NCBI GenBank assembly: GCA_945902075.1
Contig: CAMDMA010000012.1
Location: 17,557 to 81,556, forward strand
Reading direction: 5' to 3'
DNA length: 64,000 nt
From: Candidatus Kuenenia stuttgartensis
GTDB taxonomy: Bacteria > Planctomycetota > Phycisphaerae > Phycisphaerales > SM1A02
The notes under the pieces were generated by a model. That model worked only from the letters and a program-made list of their open reading frames with translations, did no database searches and had not been told where the DNA came from. Both the position numbers and the translations under genes were made by a program. Each line of letters opens with the position of its first letter. Positions within the stretch are counted from its first letter, which is position 1. Below are positions 56,701-63,420 of the stretch, one piece after another.

Positions 56701-57575
56701 CCGGTGTAGTAGAGCTCAAGTTCGCTGCCGTCAGGATTCATACGAAACACAGCGCCGGACCGCGGGTCATGGAGGAGCGCGCCATCTGCCGTGCGGACGT
56801 GATAGCCACGGTCACCGATCGACCAGTAGACCTTGCCGTCATACCCAAGGACGAGGCCGTGCATGTCATGGCCACGAAGCGCAACGCGAACGCCGTAGCC
56901 TGAAGAGTCCTTGAGTTTGAACTCAGCGATGCCGTCTGCATCCGCATCGCGAAGACGCCAAAGATTTGGAATGTTGGTGTAAAAGATGTCGCCGTCCAGT
57001 GCGAGGATGCCCGCGCCCGAACCGTCAAGGGGCTCGTTGAACGGACCAGCGAAAGCCGTGCGGTGTTCGAAGATGCCGTCGCCGTCGATGTCCGACAGTT
57101 GCGTCACACGATCGGCATACTTCGAGTAGTACGCCATCCCGCCCTCACGCTTCGAGGCCCACTTCTCGTACATCTTGAGTCGATCTTCCGTCGTCTGACT
57201 CGCAATGTCGTCGAGGAGCCAAAACGAACTGGAACGGTTGTCCTCGATCCCGCGCTCCTGGCGGTCGCTCTCCGCAAAGTAGAAACGTCCTTGCTCGTCG
57301 ATACAGAAAGCGACGGGATCATCAACGAGTGGGTACGTCGCGATCGTGGCTTTCGCGAGTCCTTCAACAGGCTTGATTTTGCAGGCGCTGTCCGTGACCA
57401 GTGGAGTCGCCGGATTTTTCGCGCCTTCGACGGGCGCAGTTGGCGGAACAGCGGCCGCTCCAAACACAACCGTTGTCGACACCACCATCGATGACGTCAT
57501 CGACAAGGCAAACATGGTGCGCCAGGTGGTGTGAATGACGGCAGTCCGTGGGAACGGCGCGAGCGGGGCGTGCAT
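53739..57575 (-). CDS. Giant PVC-type dehydrogenase/HEAT/PA14/cytochrome c protein
   Basis: 1278 residues, exported. A signal peptide ends near FGAAAV (a later start at 57515 is also possible). About 60-460 is a glucose/sorbosone-dehydrogenase-like propeller typical of 'PVC-type membrane-bound dehydrogenases' (DIDGDGIFEHRTAF, SGLAFYPGLGLSARY, DVDFGYDGKMYMTDWGGGW). HEAT-like helical repeats follow (about 475-720), then a PA14 domain (about 780-900: RIRGFVEAPETGEYQFAIAS), more HEAT-like repeats (about 960-1150), and a cytochrome c domain with CMKCH near 1205 and a distal Met in the AMPSM segment. It would oxidise an extracytoplasmic sugar or glycan and pass electrons to its heme. It stands alone, with no partner gene. 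Confidence 0.9.
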   Translation of the reverse strand: MHAPLAPFPRTAVIHTTWRTMFALSMTSSMVVSTTVVFGAAAVPPTAPVEGAKNPATPLVTDSACKIKPVEGLAKATIATYPLVDDPVAFCIDEQGRFYFAESDRQERGIEDNRSSSFWLLDDIASQTTEDRLKMYEKWASKREGGMAYYSKYADRVTQLSDIDGDGIFEHRTAFAGPFNEPLDGSGAGILALDGDIFYTNIPNLWRLRDADADGIAEFKLKDSSGYGVRVALRGHDMHGLVLGYDGKVYWSIGDRGYHVRTADGALLHDPRSGAVFRMNPDGSELELYYTGLRNPQELAFDNYGNLFTGDNNSDGGDKARFVYCMEGGETGWSMDYQTLEGANQRGPWNQEGIWHLRPDLAPDKVKDFSPLQPAWTLPPLDHVGSGPSGLAFYPGLGLSARYDDHFFLCDFLGGDSYSRVLALAVEPVGAGFRVVDEHPFVENVLPTDVDFGYDGKMYMTDWGGGWESGEKGELYAVWDPAAMADPRIAEVTRLFKEGFTQRDADELAALLAHADRRVRQRAQFALAACGRTTTELLGDIARNATNRFARIHAIWALGQQASTRLRESGALEAQSLSADLQPSEFVLPILEDRDAELRAQAARMLGEARCLDAAEKLADLCADDNARVRAFAALALGKIVARESIPAIVSLIAENADRDPFLRHAGAQSLAWIGDRAKLGELAADPVPAIRMGALLAMRKLRDPRIAIFLNDPERILRLEAARAINDIPMPLSRAQLAASIARFNAPVELSTINDTPRALHTFTREVWQLDRVGTVDDLRSGAIFATAPGELADLVIAEAPKNAGSKFLARIRGFVEAPETGEYQFAIASDDDSILSLGTSEDFATLKEIAHVEGYSNPGDYDAQDHQRSKSVLLEKGKRYAIQALHAEGGGGDHCSIRWTLPSGRVEAPIGAAPVDKSEFPHMRRAIEACLAEGTAETTALLCDFALSPANPTPMRIEALDALGAWGAPPPRNRVNGAYRPIDATARDLDGLKSVLARKLAPLAENTDQLLRSTARDVAAKYGVSLDPDASLRAVGDTTLSPTERVSSLRSLAGDTAGRLAPAIDAALVSNAPELRAEARSLLLRTNDARALAVLSDASEHGTTLERQRAIRDLGTLGAVADAALAPIAAHLVDGSLDPALRLDIVEAGNNRTEGPVHGALVRWKASLGDDPNMRFDALAIDGGDPAQGRNVVLYHQSAVCMKCHAIAGSGGNAAPALDGVASRGDARYLLHSLVNPNEQVVEGFANAGASAMPSMATILTDAEIRDAVAYLKTLK

Positions 57576-57672
57576 TCATCCATGCTAACGATCACGCGAT
57601 GCCGACCCAACGACAACCTCTCCTCAACGCTTCAATCGAGGCGCGTTCGATCCGCTCTTCCGTCGCAGCACC

Positions 57673-58416
57673 TCATGCGCGAAGGATGACTGCAGGACCG
57701 CCCGCTGAAGCTTGGACTCCCACAACTCGTAGTTTGTAGAACATCGATGGATCCGCCGAGCGGGAACTGTGGAGGGGGTCGTTGTAGCACTCGCGAAAAA
57801 AGTCCACACTCCCGACGCGCGACCGTTGCAAAGCCAACTGTGCGGCACCCGCAACCTCATCCGCGGTGGGATCAAGAAATCGGAGACCAGTTTCAGTCGG
57901 AGCTCCACACATCACAGGTACACGACTCGTGGCTCCGCTTATAAATCGTCATCGAGATGCGGGATCTGGTTTGAGCCAAACATCCGTGGTCGAGCCCAAC
58001 CGAGACCTCTGGATGAACGGACCGTCGGAGAGCACAGTGACCGGATGAAGCGACTCCACCCGTCCGTCCGGAAGAGAAATTTGTTGCTGAAGCCACCCAA
58101 GCCACCGGGCGTTGATCAGATCCAAAGGAGCGATTCCAGCGCCCCATCCGAACCGGTTGGGAGGCTCGCGAGACCCGAAGATCGGTGGAGCATTGTCGTC
58201 CTGTAGACCTCTCGACCACCCTGAAACACCTCCACGAGGTGTTCAAAGCCATCGTCAGCCCAGACTGGCGATGAGATCGAGAGTGCGCCGTCGTCGGATA
58301 AAGAGTAGATGCAACCTTATATCTGGGCGCCAATCGCTTCAAAAGTGTGGCCCGACCCGCATTTCCAAGTCCAAAAGCGGTGCGAGTACCACCAGAATAA
58401 GTTTAATAAACTGCAT
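57673..58416 (-). pseudogene. Decayed secreted-protein relic
   Basis: No intact frame fills these 740 bp, but minus-strand segments in several frames look protein-like. In order these are MQFIKLILVVLAPLL (signal-like, from ATG 58416 with AAGG upstream), then GSGHTFEAIGAQI, an in-frame TAA and GCIYSLSDDGALSISS. After a shift come FGSREPPNRFGWG, LINARWLGWLQQQISLPDGR and STTDVWLKPDP, then a stop. A last segment, MCGAPTETGLRFLDPTADEV to GGPAVILRA, runs to 57673. At least two frameshifts and two stops are needed to join them. I do not recognise the protein. Confidence 0.4.
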
Positions 58417-58431
58417 CCACTTGCCTTGATA

Positions 58432-58466
58432 CCCACGGCAAACGCCGTGGGATTTCAAAAACTGAA
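58432..58466. repeat. Paired hairpins resembling an IS200/IS605 end
   Basis: Two adjacent inverted repeats: CCCACGGC AAAC GCCGTGGG (58432-58451) and GGATTTCA AAAAC TGAAATCC. The first resembles the right-end hairpins of IS200/IS605/IS1341-type elements, but there is no TnpA or TnpB frame. A plus-strand protein-like frame (QPDSFLVRLQRTRIIDKLVD and onward, about 58410-58612) overlaps it. Confidence 0.35.
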
Positions 58467-58823
58467 ATCCACACCCTGCGCAGACCACAACCGGATTCGT
58501 TCCTGGTGCGGCTTCAACGTACCCGCATCATCGACAAACTGGTTGACGGCGTGACATGCACCACCATTCGAGTCGATGGACAACGGCCCGAGGGCGAGGC
58601 AGAGCAACCCTGAAAAGATCCATGGTTCTTTCGTCAACGTCCGGATGCAGTATCGGCGATTGGTGACCGAGGACGGAGATCCAGCTCGCATCACAGTCCT
58701 GAACGGGGGATGCAGCGCCCACATTGATCGGTGGTATCACTCTCCCCTCCGGCGAGTACGCCGATCGCGCCGCGGTCGCTACGCCACATTCACCGCCCGT
58801 CCGGGCAATCTTGGAGTCTTCGC
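58467..58823. other. Decayed region upstream of the YceI gene
   Basis: 357 bp with no intact gene. The plus strand keeps a protein-like frame to a stop near 58612 (KLVDGVTCTTIRVDGQRPEG), and the minus strand has an 89-codon frame (58455-58724); both lack start signals and known families. The end of the region must hold the YceI promoter. Confidence 0.4.
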
Positions 58824-59447
58824 ATGCTTGGAAAGTATCTGTCTGTTGCTGCTCTTGTCTCGCTCGCGTGTGTCGGCGTCGCTGCGACGCAGTCGGTCAA
58901 ACCAACAACAGCTCCCGCGACCACTGTTGCAAGCTCAGCGACCTATGACATCGACGATGTTCACTCGTCCGCGCTCTTTCGGGTTCAGCACGCCGGTGCA
59001 GGCCAATTCTGGGGACGATTCACGGACGTCGATGGAACCATGTCCTTTGACGCAGCAAACGCGCCGACGGGCTTCGATATCACCATCTCAATCGAGAGCG
59101 TTGACTCCGGAGAGCCAAAACTCGATGGTCACCTCAAGAGCCCTGACTTTTTCAATGTCAAGGAGTTCCCGTCGATGACCTTTCGGTCAACTGGGTTGAA
59201 GAAGGGTGCAAACGGCATGTTCGAGGCGACAGGTGACCTCACCATGCACGGTGTCACGAAGCCGATTACCTCTGTGATCGAGGTCACCGGAATGGCAGAC
59301 ATGGGAATGGGTGCCCGTGCAGGCGTCGAGGCGACGTTCTCGGTCAAGCGCAGTGACTTCGGAATGAATTATGGGGTGGAGAAGGGGATGATTGGCGACG
59401 TCGTGAAGGTGATCGTCAACCTTGAGGGCGTCAAGGCCAAGGCGTAA
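58824..59447 (+). CDS. YceI-family periplasmic protein
   Basis: 207 residues. Signal peptide (LGKYLSVAALVSLACVGVAATQ), then a lipocalin-like beta-barrel: YDIDDVHSSALFRVQHAG, FWGRFTDVDGTMSFD, LDGHLKSPDFFNVKEFPSMTFRST and MHGVTKPITS, all typical of YceI, which binds polyisoprenoid-type lipids in the periplasm. ATG 58824 has GGAG eight bases upstream. A short GNRA-loop terminator follows at the stop codon. Confidence 0.92.
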   Translation: MLGKYLSVAALVSLACVGVAATQSVKPTTAPATTVASSATYDIDDVHSSALFRVQHAGAGQFWGRFTDVDGTMSFDAANAPTGFDITISIESVDSGEPKLDGHLKSPDFFNVKEFPSMTFRSTGLKKGANGMFEATGDLTMHGVTKPITSVIEVTGMADMGMGARAGVEATFSVKRSDFGMNYGVEKGMIGDVVKVIVNLEGVKAKA

Positions 59448-59455
59448 GCCTTTTT
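59439..59455 (+). terminator. Small hairpin with GTAA loop at the YceI stop
   Basis: AAGGC-GTAA-GCCTT followed by TTT. The stop codon TAA lies in the tetraloop. The stem is short, so it may be only a partial terminator. Confidence 0.5.
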
Positions 59456-59502
59456 GGATCTTCATCCTTGGTTCTTCATCCTTGGTTCTTCATCCTTGGA
59501 TC
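59454..59502. repeat. Tandem 14-bp repeat TTCATCCTTGGTTC
   Basis: Three full copies of TTCATCCTTGGTTC (the last ending GATC) preceded by half a copy (TTGGATC), directly after the YceI gene. Confidence 0.9.
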
Positions 59503-59952
59503 TAGGCTGATCCCAACCACTCTCAACCAAGTATTGATTGGAATATCTGGTTGATCTGGGACAGTGCGCAACCTTTCCGATGCGCCGAACGAACGACTGT
59601 CGCCCGTCTAGGCGGGTCTTTCACGAACGCCCGACCGAATCCACACGGCCCCGTGGGTACTGCCGGGCGTCGTGCTTTTTCCGTCTTTTGAAATTGTTTG
59701 ATGGCGTACCCATGAGAATGGGGGACAAGTACTTGTCAGGGGAGTTCCGCCGCCTACCATCGCCCCCGCGGCGGATGGATCCGCAAGTGCAGAACGATGG
59801 AGCGACGGTGCCTTGTTTGTTCAGTTCGGGAAGAAGAGATCAGAGCGCATGCGCGCGTCTTGTTGACGTACGCCTGTGGTCGGGTGCGTGTGGTGGTACC
59901 GATGAGTGGGCCTTGGGAAGAACCGTTGGAAACAACTGAAGGGGAGGTTTAC
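59503..59952. other. Intergenic region before the RuvB-like gene
   Basis: 450 bp. A GGGGAGG at 59941-59947 sets the next start at 59953. No gene, RNA or promoter of known type was recognised; open frames here lack start signals and look like shadows. Confidence 0.4.
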
Positions 59953-61236
59953 ATGGCAGACGAGTCGATCGATGGTGAGGGGTTGGTAGGCAATCAGTTT
60001 CAGGCTGCGAATGAGGATGTCGTCTCAAAGGAGATCGTGCCCCCGGCGGTACGGATGCCGAAGCGGGAAGAACACGAGTTAGCGTCTGGCGCTGATATCG
60101 CGCCAACAAAATCGGACGAGCAGTTGGCCGATGCCAAATTGGAAGGAGGCCTGCCGGAAAACTTTGTGAAGACAGACCCTCCGATTCAACCTGTAGAGGT
60201 CACGATTCCGGCTCGCAAAAAACGGAAGCCTCTGAGCACTCAGGGTCCGTTCCATGTTCCGACATTGCGACACTTCTGTAGCTCAACGCGAATTCCGCAA
60301 ACACTCGAACACCTTGTTCTCAACTCGCTATCAGAAAACCGCCGACTCGAACACACGCTCATTCATGGTCGCATGGGGTGTGGCAGCATGCTGCTCGCCC
60401 GCGCTCTTGTCCGTGAACTGGCCGCAACGCGCGTTGTTGAGATTGAGGCGCTTCGTGGATGCACCCCCGTGATCCTCTCGCGCGCGATCAACCGGGTCGC
60501 TGACGGCGGCGTACTGCTTGTCCGTCATATCGAGATGTTTGATGAGAATTGTGACTCCATGCTGATTGATGCCCTCGGCGATGGCAATACGCCAGTCGGT
60601 GAACAAGTGAGGCGTTCCGCCATCTCGGATTCCTCGATAGTGTCGCTCGCAGATTTCGATCCGACAAAGCCGCTACAGAACAAAAATGATGATTCACAAG
60701 ATGCATTGTCCAAACATAGAAAGCGATTGAACTTCACGCTGATTGCGACTGCCCATCTCACCTCGCGGATTGGCTACCGCGTGCGAACACGGTTTGAACA
60801 TCTCGTTCACCTGCGGAAGGATCAGAGCGCACTCCGTGAGGCTGTGGTGCGATCACTGCAACGGCGGGGACTCGCGGTAACAACGGACGCCTATCCAACA
60901 CTCGAGCGAATACTCGCTTCTGTCGACGACTGCGCCGAGCACCTTGCGCGATGTATGCGTCTGCGTGCAGAAATCGAGGGAGTCGACTGCATCGACGCAG
61001 ACCTCGCACGCTCCATCATCACGGAGGATCTCCCAACGCGCCTTCCAGATGAGCAGTATGCCGCTGCACTCACACGACATCTCTGCGGACGAAGGATCAA
61101 GGTTGCGAGTGATGAAGAAATTTCCCGGCTCGTTGAGGAGACGGGTTGGGGCGAGGCTGCAGTTCGTGGCGCGCTGATGATCACCATTCGCGAGGAATCT
61201 GCGCGGCGCACGAAAACGCCGAACATTTTGACCTAA
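59953..61236 (+). CDS. RuvB-like AAA+ protein without a functional ATP site
   Basis: 427 residues. The first 90 are acidic and disordered. From about 115 it follows the RuvB plan: LEHTLIHGRMGCGSMLLARAL replaces the Walker A loop LGPPGLGKTTLA of RuvB, and VADGGVLLVRHIEMFDENCDSM replaces the Walker B/RuvB DEIHRL segment. FTLIATAHLTSRIGYRVRTRF then corresponds to the RuvB sensor 1/arginine-finger segment ([21 protein letters not shown]). So both the Walker A Lys-Thr and the Walker B Asp-Glu are lost. A small helical C-terminal domain follows. GGGGAGG before the ATG is a strong ribosome-binding site. Convergent with a His-rich gene across a shared terminator. Role unknown. Confidence 0.75.
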   Translation: MADESIDGEGLVGNQFQAANEDVVSKEIVPPAVRMPKREEHELASGADIAPTKSDEQLADAKLEGGLPENFVKTDPPIQPVEVTIPARKKRKPLSTQGPFHVPTLRHFCSSTRIPQTLEHLVLNSLSENRRLEHTLIHGRMGCGSMLLARALVRELAATRVVEIEALRGCTPVILSRAINRVADGGVLLVRHIEMFDENCDSMLIDALGDGNTPVGEQVRRSAISDSSIVSLADFDPTKPLQNKNDDSQDALSKHRKRLNFTLIATAHLTSRIGYRVRTRFEHLVHLRKDQSALREAVVRSLQRRGLAVTTDAYPTLERILASVDDCAEHLARCMRLRAEIEGVDCIDADLARSIITEDLPTRLPDEQYAAALTRHLCGRRIKVASDEEISRLVEETGWGEAAVRGALMITIREESARRTKTPNILT

Positions 61237-61272
61237 AGGCGTCACCAAACGCATGGCCCACAATGGCACACC

Positions 61273-61320
61273 CGATGCCTTCGACGACTCAGCCTGACGA
61301 GTCGTCGAAGGCATCGTTTT
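61273..61320. terminator. Bidirectional terminator overlapping the end of the His-rich gene
   Basis: A perfect 18-bp stem (CGATGCCTTCGACGACTC / GAGTCGTCGAAGGCATCG) with an 8-nt loop and TTTT after it on the plus strand. The minus gene's stop codon (61289-61291) lies in the stem/loop junction, and its last residues (NDAFDDSSG) are encoded by the right arm. Confidence 0.9.
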
Positions 61321-61906
61321 GAAGATCAGAGAAATGCTCTTCGTCCGGAGGCATCATCTGCTCTGGAGGCGAGAGATGGTTCGTGGGGGGTGGCGGGCTT
61401 CCTGGCACCATATGCCCATGGACACCTTGATCATGGACACCTCGTTCATGAAAACCGCGTTCATGAAAACCGCGATCATGAAAACCGCGATCAGGAGCCG
61501 CGCACTCGACCGCGCAGTGTGAGACCCACAACTGCTCCCCGGGCGCGAACTGTCCCCAGTCCTCGATGAGTTGGTCGAGTTCGCGACTCGGCATCGCTTG
61601 CGCCGGCCATCGTCCGAATCGCTCTATGACGGAACCCCGGATATCTGGATCACGCGCGCATTGCCGCGTCGCGATATCAATGAGGGCGCGGCCCGCATCG
61701 CGCTCTGATGCAAACGCTGAGAGATCGGTTCCAAACCGATGTGCGTAGGCGGCAACAAAGACAGTCGCCCCACCGGACTCAATTCCGGCCTGCACGCGCT
61801 CGTGATGGACCCGTTCGCCATCAAGGATCGCCTCCGCAATGGACCCCGCGAGTTCCGCGTACATACCGCGAGTATGTTCCTTCTCCCGTTCTGTGAACAA
61901 GATCAT
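61289..61906 (-). CDS. Unknown protein with His-rich pentapeptide repeats
   Basis: 205 residues. A helical N-terminal half (about 1-120; FTEREKEHTRGMYAELAGS, FVAAYAHRFGTDLSAFASER) precedes a repeat tract RGFHDRGFHERGFHERGVHDQGVHG with five-residue period, then a Pro/Met-rich tail. Repeats of this kind with His and Asp/Glu could bind metal ions, but this is not known. ATG 61906. It is convergent with the RuvB-like gene, with their 3' ends sharing one terminator. Confidence 0.6.
   Translation of the reverse strand: MILFTEREKEHTRGMYAELAGSIAEAILDGERVHHERVQAGIESGGATVFVAAYAHRFGTDLSAFASERDAGRALIDIATRQCARDPDIRGSVIERFGRWPAQAMPSRELDQLIEDWGQFAPGEQLWVSHCAVECAAPDRGFHDRGFHERGFHERGVHDQGVHGHMVPGSPPPPTNHLSPPEQMMPPDEEHFSDLQNDAFDDSSG
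61427..61500. repeat. Tandem 15-bp repeat encoding the RGFHE units
   Basis: Copies of TTCATGAAAACCGCG at 61445-61459, 61460-61474 and 61475-61489 (the last beginning ATC), with diverged units on both sides. On the minus strand they encode the RGFHE/D repeats. Confidence 0.9.
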
Positions 61907-62022
61907 CGTCTTCCCCTCGTTGGTGATGCGTGATACTCAGTCACTCGACTGAGCACGTGCGAAACTACCACGCGCCTCAGAGCGTTCCGTGATCTCCGTA
62001 CTTTTTACGGGAGGAAAATAAT

Positions 62023-62673
62023 TCAGAGCGGACAATCGATTGCCGCACGTGCGGCACGAAGAATCTGACGCCGCTCTTCCTGCTTTCCGCGCACATAGAT
62101 CATCGGTGTAACCCCAAGCAGGCCGCCGATCGAAACAGATCGTCGTAACAGCTGAAGTTGCGAAACATCACCAAAGATGGAATCAACGCAAACGATCCGA
62201 CGAACCTCCTCGCGTGGAATCCAAATGCGCGAGTCACCACTGAGAACCTCCACGCCGAGGGAATGGACGTTCCACACGATCACGGAAGAACTTCCTTTGC
62301 CCTTCCGAAGTGCCCTCATGAGAACAACGATCGCGCACATCGGTATCGCAATGCACAGAACGTCACTGAGCTGAAAGATAGGGCGCGGATTGACCACGAT
62401 TGAACTGTTGATCGTGTAGGTAGCGGATGCTTGAAACTTCAGGAAAACATCCCAGCCGATGAGTGCGAGGATGATGAGATTCAGTACGAGTAACACGGTG
62501 AGCGCAATCCGTTTCCCTCCGCCAGAGCGTGCGCTTCCGTAGACGACAAGAATGCCGTCGAAACCTGCTGCGCCACACTCAGGGCATGGTGCCGCAGCGC
62601 CGATTCCTGACCGGTCGTAGGTGCAGACGGGACATTTCGGATGGATCGAATTCAGGGCGCGACGAGTGTACAG
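62023..62673 (-). CDS. Zinc-ribbon membrane protein with non-canonical start
   Basis: The part from GTG 62496 downstream (157 residues) has two hydrophobic helices (LLVLNLIILALIGWDVFL and LSDVLCIAIPMCAIVVLMRAL) and a PH-like C-terminal domain. The same frame continues upstream without a stop and encodes a zinc ribbon, CPVCTYDRSG...CPEC, of a type common in Planctomycetota, so the real N-terminus must lie near 62650-62680. No ATG, GTG or TTG exists there; CTG at 62673 (GAGAA eight bases before) is the best guess. It overlaps the end of the sigma-factor gene region. Confidence 0.55.
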   Translation of the reverse strand: MYTRRALNSIHPKCPVCTYDRSGIGAAAPCPECGAAGFDGILVVYGSARSGGGKRIALTVLLVLNLIILALIGWDVFLKFQASATYTINSSIVVNPRPIFQLSDVLCIAIPMCAIVVLMRALRKGKGSSSVIVWNVHSLGVEVLSGDSRIWIPREEVRRIVCVDSIFGDVSQLQLLRRSVSIGGLLGVTPMIYVRGKQEERRQILRAARAAIDCPL

Positions 62674-62684
62674 CGCGGGATTCT

Positions 62685-63401
62685 CTACCCAAGAAAGTCC
62701 TGCATCAGCGCGAGTTCCCGATCGATGTCGTCAGGTCCGATCCCGTCGCGCTCGAGCGCCATGCGCAGCGCGTTGCGAAGACGCAAGACAACCGAGCGCT
62801 GCACATTCGCAGCGTTTGAAGGCGCGATACCGGTCGCTGGACATGCCTGCGTGTACGGGAGCCCTTTCACACAGTGCAGTCGGAAGAGTTCCCACCATGC
62901 GGCGCGGCCTTCGGCGTGGAGTTCGCTGCGCACCGATTCGTAGGCCTCAGCCATCGTGCGAACAGCCCACGCGCGCTCGAGAGCAAGAAGCGCATCGGTC
63001 TCGTGCGTGACGGCCAGGCGCTCGAGTTCTGCAGGCTCGATGCCGGCGCCGAGTCGCCTGCGTCGAGCTTCCGAAACCGCGCGATTGCGCGCATGCGTCA
63101 AGAGACCGTTCGCGAGCCACCGCCGCAGTGGCATGCCTGCCTGCAACCACCGCGCGAGGTAGGTTTCGTCGCTTGCGCGTGACGTGAGGAAATCGCTGAC
63201 GAGTTCCGCCGGTTCACCAAGCGCCCGCAAGCTCGACGCGCGTGCGTACGCACAGAGTGGTTCGAAGTAGCGCTCCATCACATGCGCGTGCGCCGACACT
63301 GGATCGACTGCAATCGTGTCCATGAGCCATGTGGCATGTGTGGTGGGAAACATCGTCACGCGCGTGTTGGTTGTGAGAAACGCTTTTGCTGGGCGAAACA
63401 T
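62685..63401 (-). CDS. RNA polymerase sigma factor, ECF-like
   Basis: 238 residues. Region 2-like segment YFEPLCAYARASSLRALGEPAELVSDFL and the following WLANGLLTHARNRAVSEARRRR match the Planctomycete ECF sigma type; region 4 is LPYTQACPATGIAPSNAANVQRSVVLRLRNAL with a helix-turn-helix. Start ATG 63401 has a weak AGG five bases upstream; ATG 63353 is an alternative. Its stop is 12 bp from the CTG start of the zinc-ribbon gene, so the two may be one operon and that protein a candidate anti-sigma partner. Confidence 0.82.
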   Translation of the reverse strand: MFRPAKAFLTTNTRVTMFPTTHATWLMDTIAVDPVSAHAHVMERYFEPLCAYARASSLRALGEPAELVSDFLTSRASDETYLARWLQAGMPLRRWLANGLLTHARNRAVSEARRRRLGAGIEPAELERLAVTHETDALLALERAWAVRTMAEAYESVRSELHAEGRAAWWELFRLHCVKGLPYTQACPATGIAPSNAANVQRSVVLRLRNALRMALERDGIGPDDIDRELALMQDFLG

Positions 63402-63420
63402 GAGAACCTAACGAAGTGCG

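Noticed and set aside
58455..58724. 89-residue minus-strand gene
   Set aside because: No ribosome-binding site or family, and the opposite strand is equally protein-like; listed only as part of the decayed region.
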